A DNA stretch of 64,000 nucleotides. It comes from Siphonodentalium dalli (taxonomy: Eukaryota > Mollusca > Scaphopoda > Gadilida > Siphonodentaliidae). The position numbers were made by a program, and so were the translations under genes. Each line of letters starts with the position of its first letter. The first letter of the stretch is position 1. The DNA lies in NCBI GenBank assembly GCA_032622095.1, contig CP136067.1:135225990-135289989 (forward strand), read 5' to 3'. Positions 1 to 9,570 of this stretch are shown here, piece by piece. The notes under the pieces are model-generated. The model was not told the DNA's origin and did no database searches. It saw nothing but the letters and a program-made list of their open reading frames with translations.

Positions 1-732
1 GTCGTCTGCTCGGGTTAGGGTCTTCTTGCGTCCTCATCAGTTGGGCGTGTCTGCTTGTTGTCTGCTCGGTTGAGTTCCGGTTGAGTTCGTCTTCCTGTCG
101 TCTGCTTCGCTTCTTCGTCGGCACATTGGGGTAGCGTCGTTAGAAATACAAGATTGTAATGTTTACCTTGTATTCCTATCCATGTTCCCGACTGGAGATC
201 CTAGCTGTCTTCTTAGCGCCACGAGAGTCGTTGGTCACATCTTGTAGCTCGTTGGGAACTGTGTATCGTGTCTCGGTTTGCCCGTGTCTAAATACAATGA
301 GGGGATTATGCTGGCTCGATGCGCATTTCATGGTGCATCAACAGGGGCGTTCCTGGGTTAATCGAGCAGCGTCGTTTTCCTATATATATGCGTTCCTTAG
401 ACTGCTCTTCTCGTCCAGCGCGCTGCATTAGGTTTCAATAGTCTTCTCTAGCAAGGCATCTGGTCTCGCTAATCCCGAAATTGTTCCGTTTACTCCCCCA
501 ATTCTTCTTCTCTATATGTATCACGCTATAGGTATGTATACGTGCCCACTAATCTGCTTTTGGTGTCCAGTATTTCGCAATCACGATTTAGTCAACAGAG
601 GCGCTGATATGTGTGGTAAATCGAGCAGCCCCCGCGAACCAGAGATTGTCTGTTTTCCCGGGTTGAGGGTTGTGTCCTTGGGGTTATCTTGGTACCCGGT
701 GCTATATGCACCATTGTGTTGGGTAAAAGTGT
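1..732. other. No supported gene; weak 5' repeats
   Basis: Bases 1-120 contain imperfect repeats of a GTCGTCTGCT-like word (near 1, 57 and 98). Open frames of 90 and 78 codons occur at 159-431 and 516-752, but they carry no recognisable domain, signal or splice pattern and are treated as chance. Nothing else is seen. Confidence 0.4.
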
Positions 733-869
733 ATGGATGCAAGTTGGCATGACATTTTAGAATTAAATGTATTGATTAAGAAATTTGCTTGCATGCATGT
801 GTTCAATAACCTATTGGTCTGACATTCTGTGAGCATGGAACGCAAAAAATGTCAGACCAACTTGCATCT
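733..869. mobile_element. Small foldback element with terminal inverted repeats
   Basis: The ends read GATGCAAGTTGG at the left and its inverse CCAACTTGCATC at the right, and each continues into a TGACATTT-like word. A further inverted pair, TTGGTCTGACATT (814-826) with AATGTCAGACCAA (848-860), lies inside. No clear target-site duplication was found. It resembles a MITE of about 137 bp. There is no coding content. Confidence 0.5.
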
Positions 870-1283
870 ACCTCCAATAGAAAGCAACAAAAACAACACC
901 CTATCCTTATATTTAATTTCGCACTCAACTGGTTGATTAATAGAACATTTTATAGCCGATTTTTAACGGTATTCTGGTAGCTGTTTGGGACATTGGTTCT
1001 ATACAATATTAAAACAAGGTGGGGGCATGTCCGTGACGTCACGTGGCGTGATTTCAACCAACCAATGTCCCCCATTCATCTTAAGAGTGTGAATTTTAAA
1101 AACCCTTTCTATACTAAAGCATCATCACTCCTCGCGCCGGATCTGTGCGTTGCGGTGGGTCTGTGTATAGCGTTACAGTTAATGCGGTTAGAATTTTCGA
1201 CAATTGCTACATACTTTCCCTGGATATAGTGTTTGGGTAGTAACTTGTCGGTTTTATTCACTGAAATAAGAGCAAAATATATC
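870..1283. other. No gene seen
   Basis: The stretch is AT-rich and non-repetitive. A 78-codon open frame at 993-1229 has no recognisable features. Confidence 0.4.
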
Positions 1284-1661
1284 TTTAAATGACGTGAAGC
1301 ACTCTAGTATAGCTTGATCAGATCGAAATGGGGAATAGATAATCTTGCTCAAAGTAGTTATATTTACAGATATTATATCCACTTTGACAACACACACACG
1401 GTAATTCCTGTATATTAACTAATTGCATGCAGTGACTCTCGATGGCGAAATCATTATCGTTAGTTTATCGCCGATAGTTGCGTACCGAATCAGAAGAAAT
1501 ATTTACAAGTGAGCGTAGCTCAGAAGATGTTTTCTGTGGAGTAGTACGGTCGATTTGCTTGAGATTTTCGGCCACGTTAGCAGAATGCTACATTACTCCA
1601 GTTGACTTGGTGCCTGAATACTAACTTATCAGTTTCACGCAACCGAAGAAGTCCATAAGCT
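1284..1661 (+). repeat. Dispersed repeat R1, copy 1
   Basis: It is closely similar to 15090-15450 (same strand) and to the reverse complement of 26082-26440. Shared landmarks are an AATCTTGCTCAAAGT word, a region of ATTTACA, a GGTCGATTT...TTGAGATT stretch and a terminal AGTCCATAA. It is about 0.37 kb with no open frame and is probably a non-autonomous element. Exact termini cannot be fixed by eye. Confidence 0.65.
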
Positions 1662-2331
1662 CTCTTTAAAATCAAATCATGAAAAAATATAATGGTCTAA
1701 ACAGACAAGAGACTTTAAGTTAAATCACTAACGTGGCGGTAAGCTGAGTATTATAGCTACCTCCAGTCTTAGCCAGAGATGTTTATCTCGTTACGGCGCT
1801 CGTAATACCAAAGTCGTGGAAGATAAATTATCTACTGAAATGAATTATAACAGAATGTAACATTTCTTCGCGTGCCTCACGTGACCTTGGTGGTATATTG
1901 CACCATTCATGCTCTCACTCGCTCCCCCTGACTATACTGATGATGTCCTGAGCAGCTGTTGTGAACAATGGCGCAGCATTCAGGTTGAATGGAATAACAA
2001 ACTGATACCTGACAGAACTGATACAGGAATCAGGGAGCTAAATGTGTTCTAGAGTCGGGGAGCGAGTACACCGTGGAATTCTAAAGGTGAAGGTAACTGA
2101 AGAATGACCTTCACCTGATACATGCGACACGTTATTAAAGGATGACATCGCGTTTATTTGATTTGTACATAATATCTAAATAATTTAAACTGGTGAATGA
2201 ATGGGGGAATGGATTTTTGTGAGCCAGAAATTTATTTAATTAGCTGCTGTAGTTCTGGGTTTTTCCAGATCAAATTTGGTTGTGAGATAGCCCTGTCGTA
2301 GACTTGGGGATTTATTTTAAAAAGTAAACAC
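1662..2331. other. No gene seen; short hairpin at 2085-2117
   Basis: GGTGAAGGT pairs with ACCTTCACC across a short loop. The remainder is unique AT-rich DNA without a supported open frame. Confidence 0.35.
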
Positions 2332-2673
2332 ATGACATATGATTTTTCTTGCATTTTCGTGATAAACTGGTGTCAATCTAGCTGGGTAAACATCACTGGT
2401 ATGGCCTGCAGGCTTCAATTCAGTGAATTTGGCCGAAACGTTAACACTGTCGCCTATGGGAAACCATTTAGTTCAGTGATTCCTACAAACTCTACCTGCA
2501 TGCATGGAGCCGCGTGCCGCCCAACAAGCGAACGTGGTTTGTTACCATGTACATGCGCAGAGACGTTGATAAATTTACAGCTCTGTCAGCTGGTTTTATG
2601 TATACCTCGCAGGTTATTAACATTGTGGTGTGATGATACGTTTAGTTTATATGATTGTGACGAGATTGCATAG
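2332..2673 (+). other. Open frame with cysteine-rich segment, possible exon relic
   Basis: This 113-codon frame is richer in G+C than its surroundings. It contains a cysteine cluster whose order (C-x5-C-x10-C-x-C-x9-C) is near the second half of an EGF-like domain. It is preceded by a GKPF/SS segment that loosely resembles the start of a discoidin-type domain. A potential acceptor (CTGCAG) lies near 2402-2410. The aromatic and glycine positions of a true EGF domain are missing. No neighbouring exon was found, so this may be coincidence or an old exon fragment. Confidence 0.15.
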
Positions 2674-2844
2674 CTTCTGAATCAATCTGCGATGAGAAGT
2701 CACTTAACAGCATTACGGCAAAAAAGGATATTGGTGTCTAAACACATAAGAAAGTAGGTCAACCTGATATTTTCGAGGATATCTCCAGATGTGGTATCAA
2801 AATGCGATGAAACTTTGGGAAGATAATCACTTATATGCATGTGA

Positions 2845-3235
2845 CCATGATGATGATGATGACTATCATGATGATAATGATGACTATGATGATGATGATG
2901 ATGATGATAATGATGACGATGTTGGCGATGATGAGGATAAAGATGACATCGACGACAATGATGACGACTGACGACGACGATAACAACGTCGACGATGCTG
3001 ATGATAAGGATGATGACTGTGACGATGGGATAATGATGACGATTGATGATGACAGAGATTGATAAAGAGGGCGACAAAAATGTCGACGATGGTGATGATA
3101 CGGGTGATGATGATGATGATGGTAACGATGATGATGACGACGACGACTACGACGATGATGACAATGATGTTGATGATGATGGTGTTGGTGATGACGGTGA
3201 TGATGACGACGATGCTGATGATGATGACGATGTAC
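2845..3235. repeat. Imperfect GAT trinucleotide microsatellite
   Basis: About 390 bp is built almost entirely of GAT/GAC triplets, with GTT, GGT and GCT interruptions. It leaves all frames open for long stretches and would encode Asp-rich, Met-rich or Ile/His-rich low-complexity peptides. The several apparent open frames on both strands here are artefacts of the repeat. Confidence 0.95.
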
Positions 3236-3857
3236 CACACCGTATCTCAAGAACCCGGGGAAACTTACTTACTTTGAGGTGTTTATATTAATCAGTTTGA
3301 CTAAGATATAATCACGAGTTTGATTATACCGGCATGTGTTAACGCTGAACATTTCTTTGCAGCTATTTTATGGGAAATATGTCGGTTTCAAAAATTAACG
3401 TTGAGACTTAAAACCACAAATTTCGGACATAAACCAGCTGCGTTGACCATGTTGTTACACGTATACGTATATACCAATATGCTTAGTGATTGCCCACATC
3501 ACTCCTATGTCAGATATTTAATTTGCATGGTTCTGGCAAGGTGAGTTATTCGACACAGTGGGGAATAAAAGTACAGGGATTCCTTGAATTCCGGCATATT
3601 CCGATGGGATTCCGGTAATAGTTCGGAACCTTTTGAGATTTGGGAAATAGACCGGAATTTCATAGCAATGTGTTTATCCCGATGAGAAATGAACGCGCTT
3701 ATATGCATAACGATCAAGTGACTCCTCTCGATTGGCAACTAGTTTGGCTAATACATAAGTAATAGTAAAATAAATCAAAGCGTTAATTTTAAATTTATAA
3801 ATCATACTGATATACACAGAGCAGTGATCATCTCATTTTTTATATTTGTCTATATGT
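3236..3857. other. No gene seen
   Basis: Unique AT-rich DNA. A word around 3650-3690 (CCGGAATTTCATAG...) recurs near 4290-4310, indicating a decayed local duplication. Confidence 0.35.
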
Positions 3858-4025
3858 CTTGTTTCCTTTTTAATTCCTTAAATTCTACCTTTACTTCTAC
3901 TTGTTTCCTTTTTAATTCCCTAAATTCTACCTTTACTTCTACTTGTTTCCTTTTTAATTCCCTAAATTCTACCTTTACTTCTACTTGTTTCCTTTTTAAT
4001 TCCCTAAATTCTACCTTTACTTCTA
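3858..4025 (+). repeat. 42-bp minisatellite, four units
   Basis: Units lie at 3858-3899, 3900-3941, 3942-3983 and 3984-4025. They are identical except for one substitution in unit 1. Because 42 is a multiple of three, the array stays open in a + frame (CFLFNSLNSTFTST repeated four times) and in a - frame. No promoter, splice or homology evidence makes it coding. Confidence 0.95.
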
Positions 4026-5440
4026 CATCCATTCCTCTGTTTCCCACTTCATATATTTTGTCTCCCACCTCTCGAGCTCTAGTTCTATCTTTCCACTACG
4101 CATATACATGTATACTGTTCTTTTCTGGGGAGATGGCTCCACTGGCGCTTGATGTCAAATCCTCTTCTCTCTCAGACTTACCATACCTACACATATATAT
4201 ATATGAACATCAACTTGTAAATTGTTGTATAAATCTGGGATACAAAAATAATAATGTTTACACCAAATGAACGAGCTAGATACCGGTCCGGAATTTCATA
4301 GGAATGTGTTTATCCAGGTGAGACATTAGTGGGCAATGAACGAGATCCCGGTCCGGAAATTTGTCCAGATGTATCCCAATATTTAAATTAACCGGGATTC
4401 AGGAATCCTTTGGGTCCAGAATACATCCAGTATAGTGATCTCGAAACGAGTATCGACTTAAAGGGAATATTTGGTTTGAACACATGATATAGGATGTCTG
4501 GCCGGATTTGTCATCTTTAGACGGCTATGGGTGGCACCAAACACATATGCAAGGGTTGCTATCATGGTTCTGGCCACAGCATCGATTTAGCAAAATAAAG
4601 TACCATATCTCACCCCATCCAGGCACGAAATCAGTCCAATTTTTAAATTTTGAATGCGACTATTTGGCAGGGTTCCTCATTTTGGAAGGCCATGGGAGTG
4701 GCACCGCACACATATGCAAGGGTTTCCGGTGAATATACTGCATGTGGTTTTGGCTACAGAGATGTACGAACGATTATCTGAGAATACGAAACTTGGAACC
4801 GGTAACGAAATGCACCGAGCAACAGCAAGTGTATTGCAGTTCTCTGCTCCGCCGAATATTAAGCTTTTCAACCTCTCACGGATAATGTACTTGTAATGTA
4901 TTTATGCTAACGATGATCGAACTAAAGACCACCAAAGCAGAAGTTGACTGTGTAGTGCGAAATAAACGGCTTCTACAACCCTTGGCTAATTGGATGTCGA
5001 AGCATAAGCACAAATGTATGTCCAGTAATTAACTATAATAGTAATCAGCATAGCGCCTATAATAATGATAAAAACGGATGGCAACTATCGGCACTAGAAT
5101 CTTAATTATGTTAGATCGTCTTTTTTTGGTGCATTTTTTATGTGTTTTCGTTCATCTCCTATACTGAGGCGAGTCTATAGTCACTAGCCAGGTTTAGTTA
5201 CATGTACGTGTGACGCGTAACGTAAGTTGTTGTAGCATTGCTATGTAATTGCGTCTGTAAAACCACCTGATATTTGTGGCCCGCGGTTAAGAGATCTGAG
5301 ATTGAAATACATCAAACCGTAGTACTACAGTCGAGCTAACGTAATAAAACTTCATGACATATTTACCTCTAGCGGTACGAAATCTATGAAAAACCTATCA
5401 ATATTTATCAAAAAGGCCCAGCGTGAGATAAACCACTCCT
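4026..5440. other. Non-coding, with a decayed tandem duplication at about 4520-4770
   Basis: The word ACACATATGCAAGGGTT occurs near 4540 and again near 4708, each within a similar context (GTGGCACC before it, TGG(C/T)..ACAG after it). This gives a degenerate duplication with a spacing of about 165 bp. No supported gene is present. Confidence 0.4.
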
Positions 5441-5550
5441 GGAACTTAACAACGTGTTATTGTCCCCCTCTTAACAACGTGAAACGTCATCACATGTTTA
5501 TAACAACTCCCCTCTTAACGTGAAACGTCATCACATGCTTATAGAAGCCG
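5441..5550 (+). repeat. Short direct repeat
   Basis: CCCCTCTTAAC followed by GTGAAACGTCATCACATG occurs twice, about 45-50 bp apart. No function is evident. Confidence 0.6.
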
Positions 5551-7642
5551 ATGTTAGTTTCACGTCACATTTGTTTATTTAAAGTATGTCTTATCAATGT
5601 TTTGAGTCATGTATAATAAATAGAATCTACCACTCGTCCCAGTTGATAGCGGAATTTACAAAACTCGTCCAGTAAATTAGGTCTAGACCTCGCCAAAAGC
5701 AATTCAGTTATTTGTTAACTAACTCGTTTAAACACCTTTGTGAACTTAATTGTTTAAATAAGTTTCAGAAGTGTAAATATGTGGCGGCTCTACTATGCTA
5801 GCTGCCGTAGACATGTCTGCATATCTGTTTATCGCTCCCTTTAACTGGGTTTCGCACCCCCACCCACCCCCCCCCGTTTACCCCCTCCCTTTCTTTCGGA
5901 AACGGAAACATGTAGAGGGAGGAACCGAAATCATGGAATTTTATATAAAGACGTGTTGGGATCGAATCTAACACGTCGTATAACTATATACATTTTGTTT
6001 TCAGTTTGCGGAGGGATTGTATACTCCTATTATCCGGCGATTGAGTCGGGTTTGTTAATTCTGGATATCAACAGGCTAGTCGATTTGGTACGTATATTGT
6101 TAAATTATATTAAAGATGATCTATCACTTCCGAAACACGCTTTATATATATATATATATAGTTTTCAGGGTATAACTAATAGATATGAGCCGAATACACC
6201 TGTCCGGAAAAGCTTCTATAAATTAATATTTATTTATATCGACATTTTCTTATATAATGCGATAATAATGTGGGCCTATTTTTTGAATTTGTATATAAAG
6301 TCATCCCGTATAGTACGCTCCGAAAGAACGCGAGCCGTAAAATGTCCTAATTTGATTGCATGTATATGATACCAGATATTAATTGATAGAAGCGTTTACA
6401 GACAGTGGTCTTCGATTCATATTTATAATTTTATAACCAGGAAACTATATAAATCTTGTTATAGGAAGAGATAGACCATCTTTAAAAAATACATGAATAC
6501 ATCAGCAGGCTAGATGTCTTTGTTTGTGAGCTTCCAACTGCATCCCCTTTAAAGATACGGGCGGCGTTGGCGGTGGGTATGCTGTTAAAATATTCACCTC
6601 CGTCAAAAACCGCCATTAACAGAAAGAATAGTAAAATATAGACATACTGTGTTCTTACACCAATCAGAAATATGGCATAAACAGAATGTTATTGTCAATT
6701 TCCCCCCTTTGTTATGTAAACAAAAGCAAAAAAACGTTACGTTACCTGGCTTTTGTTTAGATCCGGATATGGTAAACATAAAGAGCGTTATTGTTACTGT
6801 TTTCCTGATATGGAAATAATAAAGAGCGTTTATATCATTTGTGTATGATTAACCAATAGAATTGCGCTGTGTTATGTAAACAGAAGCACAACTTCTGTAA
6901 CATGAGCAGGCTCTTGTTTACGTACACCATCGTATACGTCTTGACGACAGTATACTATTTACACGCTGATTATGTTTGGCATATGAACAAAACTATATAT
7001 AATTTAATATTCCTTATGTTGATGGCGATTTGAACGAATATGAATATTTCTTCAACGAACGCCGCCCGTGCCTTTAAGACCAAAGATACCACCCAATTAT
7101 GTTCTGGGAACTAAAAATTTCCAACTGTTGGAAACGTCAAACCTATAATAGCCCCATGCATGGAAATTCTCAAACCGATGACCATTCCAGTCTAAAATTT
7201 TGACGGAAAGTACCGGGGTTGGAAAATTTAAATTTGGGATCAACGTCTACTGATGTTTGGTTTCAAATTGATGTTGGTTCAAGCATGATATGTTTAACTG
7301 TTGAGAATTTAAATCTAAGTTGGTGGGTGCGGCCGGTGTGGCGGTTAAATCTACCCACCGCCCTGTCACCACAACCATTTACGTCAGTATTAGTCACACA
7401 AAAAAAATTTGCTTTTAAAGGTACACGTTTGTAAATTGATACAAATTAACCATTTGCACGTCAAATACTCATTTACGAGTAGTTTCCTTATGAGATAATA
7501 AGAAAATAAGTTAAAAAAGCGACCATTTATATTATCTGTCGTCTGCTTATTTTTGTGCAAACCTCCTCCAGGTTTACACTATATGTGCCACAGCGACCAG
7601 AGCGCCGAATCCCTCAATAACACACACACCCACTACATTCAT
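5551..7642. other. No gene seen
   Basis: The stretch includes a C-rich run near 5858-5890 and several similar TATGTAAACA(A/G)AAGCA words near 6710-6890. A 138-codon open frame at 5953-6369 is Ile/Tyr-rich, AT-driven and lacks recognisable domains. Confidence 0.35.
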
Positions 7643-8043
7643 TTAACCCTTTACCCAACAGAAGGGCCCTGCGCCAATGCATTCTCTTATATATGCGAGT
7701 CGACCATAGGTCGCCTCGCATATATAAGAGAATGCATTGGCTTAACACATTAAAAATTATAAAATTGTTAAAGAATGTAAGAAAAAATGGTAAAAAGTGT
7801 TAAAAAAAGATTTTTTTTTAGGCCAATGCATTCTCTTATATATGCGAGGCGACCTATGGTCGACTCGCATATATAAGAGAATGCATTGGAACAGGGCATA
7901 ACTGTAACTATCACAATGTGGTCAAGGAGCCGGTTCCAATGATATCCATATTTGTATGGTTCTATTGAGACAGACCGAAGATATTTTAGGCTGTTGAAAC
8001 TTTATTTGGCCGGTTATGGCCGGTTTGTTGGGTAAAGGGTTAA
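7643..8043 (-). mobile_element. TTAA MITE family 1, copy 1 (double-hairpin)
   Basis: TTAA at 7643-7646 and 8040-8043 flanks terminal inverted repeats CCCTTTACCCAACA / TGTTGGGTAAAGGG. Two perfect hairpins lie inside (7674-7740 and 7823-7889), each with 26-bp arms and a 15-nt loop, and the second is the reverse complement of the first. TTAA target duplications with CCC ends are typical of piggyBac-type elements, so this is probably a piggyBac-mobilised MITE (inference). It lies in the opposite orientation to the three copies at 22.4, 35.7 and 36.8 kb. A related, unoccupied sequence is present near 47812-47890. Confidence 0.9.
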
Positions 8044-8330
8044 AAACAAAATGTATATAGCCTTTTGATGATTTATTCCCATAAACAAGCTGAAAGTATT
8101 CTTATTTATTTTCATAAAATCTGCCGAGAATTTGAGACCAGGCCATGCAGAAATGTAAGTCAGCCCAATGTTCGCTTGAGTTTCACCTGTGAATTGTCGA
8201 TCGATTTCCCTGTTCTGGTCACGTGATGCCACGGGCGATGTATTTCAACTGTGAGGGGGGAAATGACATTGTCGATTCTGTTTTTGTGTGATGTGTACTA
8301 TAAAAGACAAATTGCCACACATTAAGTGAC
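8044..8330 (+). repeat. Dispersed repeat R2, copy 1
   Basis: The segment with TTTTCATAAAATCTGCC and GTTCTGGTCACGTGATGCCA recurs at 53575-53667 plus 54233-54350, where a foldback element splits it. The upstream part (TTATTCCCATAAACAAG) also occurs near 47872-47890. It hosts MITE copy 1 on its left side. Confidence 0.75.
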
Positions 8331-8934
8331 CTGACTAGTTGATATGAACACAACTATGTTTTAAGAGTTATGGAATATTTATGTTTTTCTCCCACTGTCG
8401 ATAACCGACATTTAGTTTGTTGCGTGGAAAGAGAACGGCGATTTCGATAATATTTGCGACCACTAAACCAAGCACTCAGTAACGATCACGTGATCGACAT
8501 AAATAACTGGCTTCAATGCAATTCAGGGGTTCGTGTTACGGCCTTTGTTTTATTGGGATATAAAACGGATGACACTTGGCAGTTAGTTCACCAAACACTG
8601 AACAGGATTTAGAGTAACACAGACGGGCTATGTAAATATATAGTTGATTCTTGTATGGTACTCTGCATCTCAACCTCTTCATGCTATGTGGGGAATATGT
8701 TTGATCATGCCTTAGATAATGCTTCATTGTGTATTTCACCAATATTCCACGCTGTATTTAGAGCATTTGAAAAACACGCCAAATAAATGGTATCACTGGT
8801 GTGCCTATTTTAGAATCCTTTCATTGATCCCCAGATTCCAAGAATATGAAAATTCAAAAGAAATATGTCACTAATTTGTATTTTTAGTAAACTACATTCC
8901 TCTGAAGTATATAGTTTAATCTATAATAAAAGAG
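8331..8934. other. No gene seen
   Basis: Unique AT-rich DNA without a supported open frame. Confidence 0.35.
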
Positions 8935-9435
8935 TAGGATCTGTCTGTCCGTTTAGTGTGGTGAATCGGGGTACCCTGACGGAAGTTATAACGGCGTTCC
9001 TTTTTCAGAATTGTGATATAAAAATATTTTAATTAAAAACAAACAAACATGTTTGTTAATTTGTGCCAGGAGCTCAATCTAAAAAAAAAAGAAGATAAGA
9101 TAAGATAAGATAAGATAATTTTAATGCATGAAACACCAGTAACATAGGCTGTATGCATACAATGATTATATGATATATAACACAAATAGTATAAAACCTG
9201 AAATGTATATATGAATTATCACGAACTTTTATTTTGTAAAAATATTGTTCGCTTGTCGAAGTATTGACGGATCACGTTGCAGATCTTTCCACAGTTTCGG
9301 TTCTCGTTTGTCATAATTTTAATGAATTTATCGTTTTCATAAATGTAATAATTATTTTTTTTTTAAATCGAACTGTTTAAACGATCAAAATGTGCACGAA
9401 GCGCGCAAATAAGCGCCTCTGTCTAAAATCAATAA
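8935..9435 (+). repeat. Dispersed repeat R3, fragment left of the LINE
   Basis: The words GTAGGATCTGTCTGTC, GGGGTACCCTG and GTTATAACGGCG recur at 12000-12100, on the other side of the LINE, and in inverted form near 39085-39180. A later part (GATCAAAATGTGC.CGAAGCG, near 9383) also matches 12205-12230. A (GATAA) run of about five units is at 9093-9118. The LINE therefore appears to sit inside or between copies of this repeat. The TCTATAATAAAAG start is vaguely Helitron-like, but no terminal hairpin was confirmed. Confidence 0.6.
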
Positions 9436-9570
9436 CATAACATAACATTTTTATTGACATAATACACCCACGCGGGGCAGTTGTCATAATACAGATAATT
9501 TAAACACAAGTCAAGACAATTTCATATAAAATATATATATAACATGTATTTGTAACTCAACACTATATTC

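Noticed and set aside
2700-3291. Several overlapping open frames (60-139 codons) on both strands
   Set aside because: All are translations of the GAT microsatellite. Low-complexity Asp, Met, His or Ile runs with no flanking coding signal.
3858-4270. 148-codon open frame over the 42-bp repeats
   Set aside because: Its length comes from a repeat unit divisible by three. No signal peptide, domain or splice context supports it.
5953-6369. 138-codon open frame
   Set aside because: Ile/Tyr/Lys-rich translation of AT-rich DNA with a TA microsatellite inside. No domain.
7674-7740. microRNA precursor
   Set aside because: The hairpin is a repeated part of a MITE and is perfectly paired. There is no evidence of a processed arm.
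8935-8960. Helitron 5' terminus (TCTATAATAAAAG)
   Set aside because: No matching CTRR 3' end with a terminal hairpin could be located.
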